DNA of 64,000 nucleotides from Litchfieldia salsa (GCF_900104555.1 NZ_FNJU01000001.1:682001-746000); one strand, 5' to 3'. Shown: positions 1-8,293, counted from the stretch's first letter. Notes: generated from the letters alone by a model not told the origin. Numbers and translations: made by a program.

Positions 1-37
1 ACAATAGAATAAAGATAAAATGAAGGGAACGAACAAT

Positions 38-334
38 ATGATTAGTAAGGCTGATGTAATTGAAAGGTTAGGTACTTTAATGGGGAAAGAACTAACTAGT
101 AGTAATCTCCATGAGGCATTATTCTGTGAGGAAAAACATAAAAAGATCTTACGCCGTTTTCATCATGGCACACATACATATGTACAGTTTAACATTCAGG
201 AAAATGTCACTCCTGTCTTTGTAGAAATCAGAGTCCCTGGTAATCCAAATACGTTTAAACTAGAGCTTGAAGAAAAAGACGGACAGCTTATTGTTCAATC
301 AGAACCAAGGATTAATTTTTCATATTTAAAATAG
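38..334 (+). CDS. Small hypothetical protein, 98 residues
   Basis: I do not recognise this family. The product is soluble, mixed alpha/beta in character, without signal peptide or membrane segment. A central stretch around residues 45-75 has alternating hydrophobic residues compatible with beta strands. An upstream in-frame ATG at position 20 exists, but a GAAGGGA Shine-Dalgarno lies between the two ATGs, about nine bases before the ATG at 38, so I take 38 as the start. The gene ends before a bidirectional hairpin terminator shared with the convergent gene on the other strand. The sequence begins just upstream, so promoter and partners are unknown. Confidence 0.7.
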   Translation: MISKADVIERLGTLMGKELTSSNLHEALFCEEKHKKILRRFHHGTHTYVQFNIQENVTPVFVEIRVPGNPNTFKLELEEKDGQLIVQSEPRINFSYLK

Positions 335-404
335 AGTCTTTCAAACTTAAAAGTCTGGGGAAACCTTACCGCCAGTAGTGTCTTAATCGCAATTACTTTA
401 AATA

Positions 405-450
405 AAAAAGGTCCTAAGAATGTAGCGTTTCATTCTTAAAGACCTTTATT
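405..450. terminator. Bidirectional hairpin terminator
   Basis: Two complementary arms (408-422 and 431-447, one internal mismatch region) around an eight-base loop, flanked by A and T runs. It lies between two convergent genes and probably serves both. Confidence 0.75.
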
Positions 451-457
451 TGCATTC

Positions 458-1411
458 TTAACTACTGCAACCTCCCCCGCAACTCGAACAACTACTTCCC
501 CCTGAATCTCCACCTGAATCATCAGAGGAACTGCTACATGCATAACCAGAGCAAGCGGATCCCGTGCCGTGAGGCTCTTTATTATATTCACCTGGCATTA
601 ATTCACTCATGTGATCTTGAAATTGCTCTTCTTCATAAATCGAATAAAAGACAACCGCTCCAAGAGCATAATTATATAGCTGTGGTCCCCCCATTGAGTT
701 GGGTGTTCCAAGGGGTCTATCTCCATCCTTCACATAGTCTGCTTGTTTAATTTCATTCTTCATTTTAGTAATTAAATGTTTTTTCACATCCAACCAATCT
801 TCATTTTTCCGAAAATATTTAGAAAGTAAGTCTTTTTCCGGTAGATGCTTAAAATCATCGAGAATTTGACGTTTTATTGGGTTCTGTAAAAACCCTCCCC
901 AAATTTCCTTACTATTAGAAGTTAGTTCAAATAAACTTAAATATACCCAATCAAAAAACGCTCTTTCTCCAGGTATGGGTGTACTTTCTAAATTAGGCGT
1001 GTGATGTAAAATTTCCTTGTAAAAACTTTTTGAGAATTTCTCATAATCTCTAGTAAACATAAGCATCTCATGCCATATTTCATCAACTCTTGTACTAAAC
1101 ATTGGAACTGACTTTAGTAAACTATTCATAATAAAATAACGTTTTAATTCAAAAAGTGTCCACTCAAACTCATAATCCTGCAATTTATGATTTTCCAGTA
1201 AAACCCGATTCTTCACATTTTCTACATAAGAATTAGTGAGGGCCCTATCTAACGCTTGAATCATTTCTTGACCATCTATGCTGATACCAAGACTTCCTGG
1301 CGGTGGCTCATTTTTAAGTTGTCTTCTCCTGCTTCTACTAGGTTTAATATTCTTTGTAACAATTAATACAATAAAAAGAAACAATCCGATTGCTATAATA
1401 AATTCAAACAT
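458..1411 (-). CDS. Membrane-anchored protein with GRDP-like core and Cys/Ser/Gly-rich tail
   Basis: A 317-residue protein with one N-terminal membrane helix (about residues 3-20) followed by a basic stretch (KPSRSRRRQ). The middle (about 90-150) carries VDEIWHEMLMFTRDYEKF and a following HHTP, a pattern like the conserved blocks of glycine-rich-domain (GRDP-like, formerly DUF1399) proteins. The last 35 residues are almost only Ser, Gly, Cys and Asp with seven cysteines, ending CSSCGGGCSS. Such tails occur on uncharacterised membrane proteins and could bind metal or form disulfides; that is inference. An AAGGAGGGG ribosome site precedes the ATG. Function unknown; the gene looks monocistronic. 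Confidence 0.75.
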   Translation of the reverse strand: MFEFIIAIGLFLFIVLIVTKNIKPSRSRRRQLKNEPPPGSLGISIDGQEMIQALDRALTNSYVENVKNRVLLENHKLQDYEFEWTLFELKRYFIMNSLLKSVPMFSTRVDEIWHEMLMFTRDYEKFSKSFYKEILHHTPNLESTPIPGERAFFDWVYLSLFELTSNSKEIWGGFLQNPIKRQILDDFKHLPEKDLLSKYFRKNEDWLDVKKHLITKMKNEIKQADYVKDGDRPLGTPNSMGGPQLYNYALGAVVFYSIYEEEQFQDHMSELMPGEYNKEPHGTGSACSGYACSSSSDDSGGDSGGSSCSSCGGGCSS

Positions 1412-1492
1412 TTTAATCCCCTCCTTGTATCAAACATATATCCCTTCACCTATTAAATCATAATTATGGGAATTTCTGTATTAAATTACTAT

Positions 1493-1530
1493 AAAAAAAC
1501 ACTCTTTTACCTAAATAGGTGAAAGAGTGT
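1493..1530 (-). terminator. Terminator of the que-folE operon
   Basis: Hairpin with arms ACACTCTTTTACCTA and TAGGTGAAAGAGTGT. On the minus strand it is followed by a run of seven T. It lies 57 bases after the folE stop codon. Confidence 0.75.
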
Positions 1531-1538
1531 GGTATACA

Positions 1539-1578
1539 GGGACGGTTCTCGTGTTTCAGAAACACGAGAACCGTCCCC
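1539..1578. repeat. GGGACGGTTCTCGTG hairpin repeat, copy 1
   Basis: Near-perfect inverted repeat with 18-base arms (GGGACGGTTCTCGTGTTT and its complement) and a 3-base loop, nine bases beyond the folE stop codon. One of seven related copies in this window. Confidence 0.85.
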
Positions 1579-1586
1579 ACATCTCA

Positions 1587-2150
1587 TTAACGAATGTAAC
1601 TTAATACTTCTTTTCGAGCATCACTGTCGGTTTTAAATACACCTCGAACCGCTGAAGTGACTGTTTTTGCACCAGGCTTTTTCACCCCGCGCATTGTCAT
1701 ACACATGTGTTCAGCTTCAACGACAACCATTACTCCATGAGGCTCTAATGTTTGCATCATTGTATCAGCGATTGTTGATGTAATTCTTTCCTGTAATTGA
1801 GGACGACGGGATACTGCTTCAACCGCACGAGCAAGCTTACTTAAACCTGCTACTCTTCCATTTTGTGGGATATAAGCTACATGTGCTATACCATAAAACG
1901 GAACAAGATGATGTTCACACATGGAGTGAAAAGGAATATCCTTTACCAATACTAGCTCCTCATGATCTTCACTAAAAATCGTTTCAAAATACTCTCTTGG
2001 ATCAATTTTTAATCCTGAAAAAGCTTCTTCATACATTTTTGCAACACGTTTTGGAGTGTCCAAAAGTCCTTCTCGGTTTGGATCCTCACCCACTGCTTCT
2101 AATATTAAGCGAACTGCCTCTTCGATTTGGGCATGATTGATCGTTGTCAT
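1587..2150 (-). CDS. folE: GTP cyclohydrolase I (FolE1)
   Basis: Converts GTP to 7,8-dihydroneopterin triphosphate, the shared precursor of folate and of the 7-deazaguanine (queuosine) pathway. The 187-residue length and sequence fit zinc-dependent type I enzymes. Zinc ligands are visible as C78 and H81 in MCEHHLVPF and C150 in EHMCMTMRG. The ending [18 protein letters not shown] is typical. It is the last gene of the queC-queD-queE-folE run, 51 bases after queE, with an AGGAGGAAG ribosome site. Placement behind queE suggests it feeds queuosine synthesis under the same preQ1 control. It is not QueF: the QueF signature was not found and the full FolE zinc motif is present. Confidence 0.97.
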   Translation of the reverse strand: MTTINHAQIEEAVRLILEAVGEDPNREGLLDTPKRVAKMYEEAFSGLKIDPREYFETIFSEDHEELVLVKDIPFHSMCEHHLVPFYGIAHVAYIPQNGRVAGLSKLARAVEAVSRRPQLQERITSTIADTMMQTLEPHGVMVVVEAEHMCMTMRGVKKPGAKTVTSAVRGVFKTDSDARKEVLSYIR

Positions 2151-2201
2151 TATGCTTCCTCCTACCTATCTTCTAAAAAGTATTATATAGACTTCTAGTA
2201 C

Positions 2202-2930
2202 CTAAACGCCTCGCTTATTTCCCCAAATATAGGTATGCAGTTGAGGTAGCACTTTCACGTCTTTCAATTCATCGTCTGCCATTACTTTATTAATTAACCA
2301 TTCATATTTCTTTAATAGCTCATTAATAAGCATTTGATCATCAGTCGTTTTGTTATCTTCATTACCGACTTGCAGGAAAAATGGGATTTCTGGATAACGA
2401 AGGTGAACCATTTTTGCATAGTTATAATCCTCATCATTGAAAACTACAACCTTAAGGCTAGTTTGATTTCGATTATCAGTAGCCTTCATTTTGCCTAGTA
2501 TCATGTCTAATGCGTTAAAATCAGTTTCCATACCTGAACTCGGTGGTTTTGGTGAAATCGTTAATTCATCTATATTTAGGAACCAATCCTGCCATTTGCT
2601 TCCCTGTGTTTCTAATCCAATTTTAATCTTTTTTTCTTTTAATAGATTGATTAAGTAGCTAAGATTTTTTAAGAGTGCAGGATTCCCACCTGAAATTGTT
2701 ACAAATGAAAAACCTTCGCCTCCATGTGAAACAAGCTCTGCCCAGATCTCTTCTGCGTCCATTTGCTTAATCAAGTCTATTCCAGTTCCATCCCATGTAA
2801 AAGATGAATCACACCATGAGCAAGAATAGTCACAGCCTGCTGTTCGAACAAACATCGTTTTTTGGCCGATCACCATTCCTTCCCCTTGAATTGTCGGACC
2901 AAAAACTTCCATCACAGGTACTTTACTCAC
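2202..2930 (-). CDS. queE: 7-carboxy-7-deazaguanine synthase
   Basis: Radical-SAM enzyme converting 6-carboxytetrahydropterin to 7-carboxy-7-deazaguanine, the third step of preQ0 synthesis. The cluster-binding motif is CDYSCSWC (C33, C37, C40); like other QueE proteins it has CxxxCxxC within a short radical-SAM fold. GPTIQGEG, TISGGNPAL, SPKPPSS and the end WGNKRGV match Bacillus QueE. I chose the GTG at 2930: GGGAG lies about ten bases upstream and the resulting 242 residues equal the usual length. The longer frame from 3005 would run deep into queD. The start overlaps the queD stop by eight bases, implying translational coupling. Confidence 0.95.
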   Translation of the reverse strand: MSKVPVMEVFGPTIQGEGMVIGQKTMFVRTAGCDYSCSWCDSSFTWDGTGIDLIKQMDAEEIWAELVSHGGEGFSFVTISGGNPALLKNLSYLINLLKEKKIKIGLETQGSKWQDWFLNIDELTISPKPPSSGMETDFNALDMILGKMKATDNRNQTSLKVVVFNDEDYNYAKMVHLRYPEIPFFLQVGNEDNKTTDDQMLINELLKKYEWLINKVMADDELKDVKVLPQLHTYIWGNKRGV

Positions 2931-3405
2931 CTTCCATCCACTCCCGTCTTGCTTCTCCAAAACTAGTAGGAGTTTCATAGAGACGAACAAATTCAACTCT
3001 TGCACCTAAATATTGTTTTTGTCTGTCATCTTTATTTAATGCTTCTTTCATTTTTTCATAGATCCATACAACCATATTTTCAGCTGTTGTATTCATCGGT
3101 GGAAGTGTCTCATTCAAATATTTATGATCAAGAAAAATTTCGATTTCATTTTTCCAAATATCCTTTATATCTCCAAAATCAATCATTAAGCCACGCTCGT
3201 CTACATAACCACTAATTCCAAATATCACTTTATAAGTGTGTCCATGCAGATTCATACATTTCCCATCATACTCGTGTAAATGATGTGCCGCATCAAACGT
3301 AAATTCCTTACTGACCATTACACGTTTATTATGATATTTTAACTGATTATGACGAATATCCTCATCCATTTTCTGAAGCTTATCAACAATCCGGAAACCG
3401 TACAT
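2923..3405 (-). CDS. queD: 6-carboxy-5,6,7,8-tetrahydropterin synthase
   Basis: Converts dihydroneopterin triphosphate, the FolE product, to 6-carboxytetrahydropterin, second step of the preQ0 pathway. Zinc-binding histidines are visible in FDAAHH (H41/H42) and HGH (H54, H56), and the catalytic cysteine is C50 in GKCMNLHGH. The C-terminal VRLYETPTSFGEA is the usual PTPS-family block. At 160 residues it is slightly longer than typical because of an N-terminal extension of about 28 residues. The ATG at 3405 has GAGGGGAG nine bases upstream, inside the end of queC, which stops three bases before it, so the genes are tightly coupled. Confidence 0.95.
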   Translation of the reverse strand: MYGFRIVDKLQKMDEDIRHNQLKYHNKRVMVSKEFTFDAAHHLHEYDGKCMNLHGHTYKVIFGISGYVDERGLMIDFGDIKDIWKNEIEIFLDHKYLNETLPPMNTTAENMVVWIYEKMKEALNKDDRQKQYLGARVEFVRLYETPTSFGEARREWMEGE

Positions 3406-3408
3406 GTC

Positions 3409-4071
3409 TTATCGCTCCCCTCGAATTTCTAAGTAATCATCAAGCCCTTTTTGGCGAAGTTTACAAGCAGGACATTCCCCACAGCCTTCAGCAATGATTC
3501 CATTGTAGCAAGTTAACGTTTTTTCTTGAACAAACTCAAACGCTCCAAGGTCATCTGCCATTTCCCATGTCTCAGCTTTATTGATCCACATTAATGGAGT
3601 ATGAATGACGAACTGAGCATCCATTGATAAATTTAACGTGACATTTAAAGATTTAATAAAAATATCACGACAGTCTGGATATCCACTAAAATCAGTCTCA
3701 CAAACACCTGTTACAATATGTTTGGCATTTACTTGCCTTGCCAATACCCCTGCAAATGACATAAATAACAAGTTACGCCCAGGTACAAAGGTAGAAGGTA
3801 ACTCTCCTTCTTCACCGTCTTTCACTTCAATATCATCTCGCGTTAATGCATTAGGTGCTAATTGATTTAAAAGTGACATATCTAAAATATGGTGTTTAAT
3901 CCCTAATTCCGATGCTATATTTTTGGCACATTCAATCTCGGTTACATGCCTTTGATTATAATTAAAAGTAACAGCTTCTACTTCTTTAAATTGCTTCATT
4001 GCCCAAAATAAACAGGTCGTGCTATCCTGTCCACCACTAAACACAATAATTGCTTTTTCGTTTTTTAACAT
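3409..4071 (-). CDS. queC: 7-cyano-7-deazaguanine synthase
   Basis: ATP-dependent enzyme making preQ0 from 7-carboxy-7-deazaguanine and ammonia. The PP-loop SGGQDS is at residues 12-17, [15 protein letters not shown] is the conserved core, and the C-terminal [16 protein letters not shown] holds the four zinc cysteines. Two adjacent ATGs exist; the second (4071) is eight bases from AAGGGAG and gives [14 protein letters not shown], the usual N-terminus (220 residues). The frame is open upstream to 4173, but that extension is the riboswitch and terminator and is not coding. First gene of the operon, controlled by the preQ1-I riboswitch. Confidence 0.96.
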   Translation of the reverse strand: MLKNEKAIIVFSGGQDSTTCLFWAMKQFKEVEAVTFNYNQRHVTEIECAKNIASELGIKHHILDMSLLNQLAPNALTRDDIEVKDGEEGELPSTFVPGRNLLFMSFAGVLARQVNAKHIVTGVCETDFSGYPDCRDIFIKSLNVTLNLSMDAQFVIHTPLMWINKAETWEMADDLGAFEFVQEKTLTCYNGIIAEGCGECPACKLRQKGLDDYLEIRGER

Positions 4072-4091
4072 CATATAAACTCCCTTAACAT

Positions 4092-4122
4092 AAAAAAACA
4101 GTACCCCAAGATAGAAGTACTG
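4092..4122 (-). terminator. Riboswitch-controlled intrinsic terminator
   Basis: Nine-pair stem (CAGTACTTC with GGGGTACTG, two G-U pairs), six-base loop and seven T, between the preQ1 aptamer and queC. Expected to form when preQ1 is bound, stopping transcription before queC. Confidence 0.85.
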
Positions 4123-4127
4123 CTTCT

Positions 4128-4164
4128 TCTTAGTTTTTTTAACGAGGGGTGCTAGAACCTCTAT
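4128..4164 (-). promoter_or_regulatory. preQ1-I riboswitch aptamer
   Basis: On the minus strand AGAGGTTCTAGC is followed by CCCTC and then AAAAAAACTAA. This matches the class I preQ1 aptamer: P1 stem AGAGG with CCCTC, then an A-rich tail that folds into the pseudoknot. It lies directly upstream of an intrinsic terminator and queC, the standard place in Bacillus. It should lower expression of queC, queD, queE and folE when preQ1 is plentiful. Confidence 0.9.
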
Positions 4165-4174
4165 TGCTCTCATG

Positions 4175-4203
4175 ATTTTATCACGAGGCTGATTTTATGT
4201 CTA
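4175..4203 (-). promoter_or_regulatory. Sigma-A promoter of the que operon
   Basis: TAGACA (4198-4203) and TAAAAT (4175-4180) with a 17-base spacer, one mismatch each to consensus, plus a TG dinucleotide just before the -10. Transcription would start a few bases before the riboswitch. Confidence 0.75.
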
Positions 4204-4228
4204 CAACTGAAACATGGGGCATATCCAA

Positions 4229-4314
4229 AGTGCCAGGCACCACTTCCACAGTTTCTTCTTATTAATTGAGTGTAGCTCGACTAATACCTGAGGTTTTCGG
4301 TGGTGCCAGGCACT
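4229..4314. repeat. GTGCCAGGCAC inverted-repeat element
   Basis: AGTGCCAGGCACCAC (4229-4243) and GTGGTGCCAGGCACT (4300-4314) are inverted copies except at the centre, about 56 bases apart, with GGGGC and GCCCC further out. The same AGTGCCAGGCACT core recurs at 48713-48725. Probably a dispersed intergenic hairpin element. Confidence 0.6.
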
Positions 4315-4334
4315 AATGACAGCCCCTCATACCA

Positions 4335-5393
4335 TTATTGAATGACTCTTTTTGAGAAAAGGTAATTTTTACCCCAGTAAGGGTTTGTTAGTACATTTTT
4401 TGTGATTGAAACACCTTTAGATGAGGAAGCATGTATCATGCTACCATCTCCCATATATACTCCTACATGGCCAATTCTTCCATCAGAGTATATTTCACTA
4501 TTTGTGAAGAACATTAAATCTCCTGCTTTTAACTCGTTCACATTAAAACCTTTACTTGCTTGATCTCTTGATACTCTTGGCAGTTGGATTCCATTTTGTT
4601 GGAACACGAGCATTGTGAAAGAAGAACAATCAAATAACTTAGGTGCATCTGCCAGTGACGCCCCAAATTTATAACCTGCACCTAGGTATTTCTTTGCCTC
4701 GGCTATGACACCTTGTCTTTGGTTCTCGAGTTTTGTATGGTGATCATTTGGTACAGGTTCTTTTTCTCGAATTGGTTCTAGTTCATGAGTTTTATCTCTT
4801 GCTGGAATTTTTAATTTTTGACCCACTGAAATAATGTTAGTCGTTAAGTTATTTGCAGCTTTTAAATCCGCAACAGTTGTATGGTGAGCTCTTGAAATCG
4901 TCCATAATGTATCGCCTGATTGTACAACATATTGTCCTGCTGGTCTCTGTATCTGTACTGACCCGTTATCTTTTTTATAGTAAATATATACATTAAATAG
5001 AGCTCCAGCTGCGTTCATTGACACATAAGCTGTATTATTATTCCAACGAGGTGGTTCAATATTAATATACTCGTTACTCTTCTTAGCTCTCGTTCCACCC
5101 ATCGTCATTCTAATGATTGTAGAACCATCAGTTACTTGATATGTCCCTGTTTTTTGCTCATATTTGATATTATTGTAACCAAGTATTTTCGACAGTTGTA
5201 AAAATGGCAGATGATATTTGCCGTTAATTATGATTGGATTAATTCCATCAACAACTTTTCCATTAATTGCGATCCCCGCAGTAGGTACTTTCTGAACTTG
5301 TGCATGTACCGGAAGTAACATACTAAATGTCAAAGTTAAGATTAAAATTGCCACAATCGTTCTTCTAATTCTTTGTAGTACGTCTCTTCCCAT
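4335..5393 (-). CDS. Secreted LysM/NlpC-P60 cell-wall endopeptidase
   Basis: A 352-residue exported protein. The signal peptide has a basic start, the hydrophobic core TIVAILILTLTFSML and a likely cut after VHA. Next is a copper-amine-oxidase-N-like beta domain (about 35-150), then one LysM repeat (YVVQSGDTLWTISRAHHTT, about 155-200) that binds peptidoglycan. The C-terminal NlpC/P60 domain has catalytic Cys in FDCSSF and histidines in GHVGVY and MIHASS. The family cleaves D-glutamyl-L-diaminopimelyl bonds in stem peptides. AAAGGGGAA spacing favours the ATG at 5393 over 5399. Resembles LytE/CwlS-type enzymes but with only one LysM and an extra N-terminal domain. Confidence 0.9.
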   Translation of the reverse strand: MGRDVLQRIRRTIVAILILTLTFSMLLPVHAQVQKVPTAGIAINGKVVDGINPIIINGKYHLPFLQLSKILGYNNIKYEQKTGTYQVTDGSTIIRMTMGGTRAKKSNEYINIEPPRWNNNTAYVSMNAAGALFNVYIYYKKDNGSVQIQRPAGQYVVQSGDTLWTISRAHHTTVADLKAANNLTTNIISVGQKLKIPARDKTHELEPIREKEPVPNDHHTKLENQRQGVIAEAKKYLGAGYKFGASLADAPKLFDCSSFTMLVFQQNGIQLPRVSRDQASKGFNVNELKAGDLMFFTNSEIYSDGRIGHVGVYMGDGSMIHASSSKGVSITKNVLTNPYWGKNYLFSKRVIQ

Positions 5394-5462
5394 AACCATA
5401 TTCCCCTTTACAGATAATGTTTTAACCTATTGATATCATCTGTTAAGGATCCAAAATTTATA

Positions 5463-6305
5463 CTAAGAAGGCTCCCCATCAATCGTTCTTCTGAGGCATT
5501 CTCCTTCGATTATTAAATCAGAAATATGTGTTGTAAACATTGATATAATGCCCATAATTCCTGCGACTTCTTTAGGAGAATAGAAGGTCTGAAGAAATTC
5601 CGATGACAATGTTACTGGATATGGTGATTTCTCGTGTACTAATTTTCTCGCTTTATTTTTTATTTCCTCCCCTAAAAGCGTATATTCACTAGTTCCAATA
5701 TACTCTTTAATCGAAGGCCAAGCCCTTGTTAGAAAACCTGGAAAATAAGCCAAAGCACGATAATCACTTGCTGCATCATAGCTCTTTTTCTTGTCTATTA
5801 TGTCTGACAACAAGTTTTTTGTCCTTATACTTGCTGAAGGAATATGGATCAACTCTGGTTTTGGGAGGTCTGGTATTACTCCTGGCTGAATAAACCCCTC
5901 ATTAGTTGCCCCTCCATTAATTGGTCTATATCCTAAGGCTTCTTGCCAACTTGTTGTTATTACAAGAAGTTTAGGATTCACATAATTAAAAATAAAAAGG
6001 GTTTTTTTTATCGTTTGCACCGTTTCGTCCGAGTACATTTGATTCCATTTGATTTCCGAAGGTTGAAATGATATTTTAGGATATCTTAATTGAGAAGCCG
6101 AAAATTCTAGGTTTCGCGTGAGTAGGTTCGGCCTAACTTGATTCCATGAAAGTTGCAAAAAAGTCTCATAATAAGCAAGTGTACGAAAGACAAAATTAAC
6201 GATAGGTACCTTTAATACAAATTTTATGTCTTCATAAATGGTCTCTAGCATGCCATGGGCTTGACTTTCAAAAATTTCGGGTATCCCAAACTGCGGTTTG
6301 AACAT
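5463..6305 (-). CDS. DehI-like (halocarboxylic acid dehalogenase family) protein
   Basis: A 280-residue soluble, mostly helical protein. IYEDIKFVLKVPIVNFVFRTLA near the N-terminus and DYRALAYFPGFLTRAWPSIK near residue 190 resemble two internally related blocks of DehI-family proteins, which are pseudo-dimers built of two repeats. Characterised DehI enzymes remove halogen from 2-haloacids, but many Bacillus members are annotated by similarity only, and I cannot verify the catalytic residues here. No neighbouring haloacid genes exist. AGGGGGAATAGAG precedes the ATG. The substrate is therefore unknown; the family call is moderately secure. Confidence 0.65.
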   Translation of the reverse strand: MFKPQFGIPEIFESQAHGMLETIYEDIKFVLKVPIVNFVFRTLAYYETFLQLSWNQVRPNLLTRNLEFSASQLRYPKISFQPSEIKWNQMYSDETVQTIKKTLFIFNYVNPKLLVITTSWQEALGYRPINGGATNEGFIQPGVIPDLPKPELIHIPSASIRTKNLLSDIIDKKKSYDAASDYRALAYFPGFLTRAWPSIKEYIGTSEYTLLGEEIKNKARKLVHEKSPYPVTLSSEFLQTFYSPKEVAGIMGIISMFTTHISDLIIEGECLRRTIDGEPS

Positions 6306-6503
6306 CTCTATTCCCCCTAACCTCTTTGTTCATTTTATTTTTAGACCTCTTATAAAAGAACAAACCAAACTGTCCTTACAGAAACAAGGGGTTAGGTAAA
6401 CATTTCCATTTATAACAGACAGAAGGATTCTTACCTTTACTTGTTGAATAATTATAATAAGCAAAAAAATAAGTTGAATATGCCCCAAAAGGAGGAAACT
6501 CTA

Positions 6504-7604
6504 ATGAGCAAAATGCTTGAAGAGAAGATTGACTTAATCCTTAGGATGTCCCAGGAGCTAATTGGTACAAGAAGCATGTTTGTTTCTCGAACTGGAAACG
6601 GTGTATTCTCAATTCTTAAGGCTCGAAATAGCAAAAACGGCTCCCTTGTAAATACTGGTGAGTCAATGGTACTAAATGATATCGTATGATCATTAATTTT
6701 CACAGGTGGCCGTGAGCCACTTATCATACATAACACAAAGCACAATCCTTCTACCTGCAACATGGATGTTATCTATGATTGTAATGTTGGCTCTTATTTA
6801 GGGATACCGATTTTCCTAGAAAATGGAACTATATTTGGAACCATTTGCGCAATAGATCCGGATCCATTTTTATTTACAAAAGATCATGTAGATAAGTTAC
6901 AATTATTTGCTGATATGATTGTTTCTTTAATCTCTAAGGTTGAGAACGATTCGAACAACATTCAATCACAATTAAAGCAATTTGAAGCACTAACAGCAGG
7001 AATATCTGACAAAATCGGAAATTCAATTCAAGTCATTCGGGGTTTCCTGCAATTATCCTTAGACAACAATTCTTCCTATTCGAACATCATTCTTCGTGAG
7101 GTTGATAACATTAGGGATGTTTTAAAGGATTTTGAATTAACAACGAAACCCCCTGCCCTTATAAAACGTGAATTTTCAGTTGATCAATTAATCAACAATC
7201 TTTTCAAAGAGTTTGAGGAAGAATGTTATTTAAAAAATATTATGTTAGTTTCTATGATGGAAGTGACTTGCAATGTTCATGCTGACTATACCCAAATGAA
7301 ACAAGTTTTCAAAAATTTACTTCGTAATGCAATTGATGCTATCGAAACGAATGGGAAAATTAATGTAAAAGTATCCAGTCTGGTTCCTCACCAATTATCC
7401 ATAACTGTCACAGATAACGGCCATGGGATTCATCCATCCATCTTTGAAAAGATTGAACTACCCTTCTTCACAACAAAAGAAAATTCAATCGGATTAGGTT
7501 TATCAATTACAAGAAGAATCATTAATGCTCATAAAGGGGCAATGTTAATTGATAGTAATTGTAATGGGACATGTGTTCTTATGGAAATTCCAATGAACGC
7601 TTAG
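6504..7604 (+). pseudogene. GAF-HATPase sporulation-kinase-like gene interrupted by in-frame TGA
   Basis: One continuous frame from the ATG at 6504 (AAAGGAGG ten bases upstream) to 7604 is broken only by a TGA at 6687-6689. Upstream of it lies the start of a GAF domain; downstream SLIFTGGREPLIIHNT continues the same domain. Later come ISDKIGNSIQVIRGFLQL, the position of the kinase H-box, an N-box LLRNAIDAIE and ATP-binding VTDNGHGI and GLGLSI. The H-box has Asp where the phosphorylated His should be (ISHEIRNP in relatives). The downstream ATG at 6762 has no ribosome site. Likely a decayed sporulation-type kinase; readthrough or a sequencing error are alternatives. Confidence 0.75.
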
Positions 7605-7641
7605 GTTGGTTGGTATTAAATTAAATAAGAGCACTATGCAT

Positions 7642-7695
7642 TAGCAACTGTCTGACGTATTTACTTTATTATACGGAAGACTAGTTGCTTTTTTA
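7642..7695 (+). terminator. Possible terminator after the kinase-like gene
   Basis: AGCAACT and AGTTGCT arms separated by a long loop and followed by TTTTTTAG. Moderate stem with a good T-run. Confidence 0.45.
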
Positions 7696-7786
7696 GTTTT
7701 CCCATGAGAATAGCCCACGTGTCCCTCACCCATAGACATCTGCCTGAATACAATAACGATGAAAAGGAATGAAAGGGTGAGGTTAC

Positions 7787-8293
7787 ATGAATCCAATGGA
7801 GTTTTTTAATAAAAAAGATGGATTTCCGTTTAGTGCGATTCCTCAATCACAAATAAACCCAGAATCATTGCATGAAATGAAAAAGATGGTTAAACAATAC
7901 CACTCTATGTTAAATGATGATTTTTGGGGTGATATACAAGGTTTAGGTTCGAACAAAAAAAAACAGTCTCAAAGGATACCGGTTGAGATTTGGGAAAGTG
8001 ACGAGAATATTTACTTATTAATTGTAGCACCTGGATTGACAAGTATTAATCACACGAAAATCGAATTCAATACTGATCAACTCCTTACACTTAAAATGAA
8101 ATTAAAATCATTGAGACCAAATCGGGCAATGTCGTTATTATCGAGCGAACTTCCACAAAATACGTATGTAAGAGAAATATCCCTTAAACGATCTGTAAAA
8201 ACAACAGATTACACATCAAGTTATGAGGATGGGGTACTAACTTATACGTTTAAAAAAGTAAGTGACGAGTTAGACATTCCTTTTGACTTCTAA
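7787..8293 (+). CDS. Alpha-crystallin/Hsp20-like protein, probably spore-associated
   Basis: A 168-residue protein. The C-terminal hundred residues form a degenerate alpha-crystallin domain: RIPVEIWESDENIYLLIVAPGL is the first strand pair and YVREISLKRSVKTTDYTSSYEDGVLTYTF the end, where Hsp20 proteins normally have an A-x-x-x-G-x-L motif (here YEDGVLTY). The N-terminal 55 residues are charged and unrelated to anything I recognise. GAGGTTAC precedes the ATG at 7787. A GerP-like gene follows after 21 bases, likely in one transcript. The setting resembles GerT-like spore-coat small heat-shock proteins; chaperone activity is unproven. Confidence 0.7.
   Translation: MNPMEFFNKKDGFPFSAIPQSQINPESLHEMKKMVKQYHSMLNDDFWGDIQGLGSNKKKQSQRIPVEIWESDENIYLLIVAPGLTSINHTKIEFNTDQLLTLKMKLKSLRPNRAMSLLSSELPQNTYVREISLKRSVKTTDYTSSYEDGVLTYTFKKVSDELDIPFDF

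Noticed and set aside
1587-2150. The gene behind queE as queF
   Set aside because: It has the zinc-binding Cys-His-Cys set and C-terminal signature of GTP cyclohydrolase I and lacks the QueF pattern.
2931-3005. Extended queE start inside queD
   Set aside because: It would overlap queD by about 80 bases and add residues absent from QueE proteins; the GTG at 2930 has a ribosome site.
4072-4173. Extended queC start upstream of 4071
   Set aside because: The region is the preQ1 riboswitch and its terminator, and the shorter protein matches QueC exactly.
6687-6689. UGA as a selenocysteine codon in the kinase-like gene
   Set aside because: I saw no SECIS-like hairpin directly downstream and no sel genes in the window, and the same protein has also lost its key His, which fits decay better.
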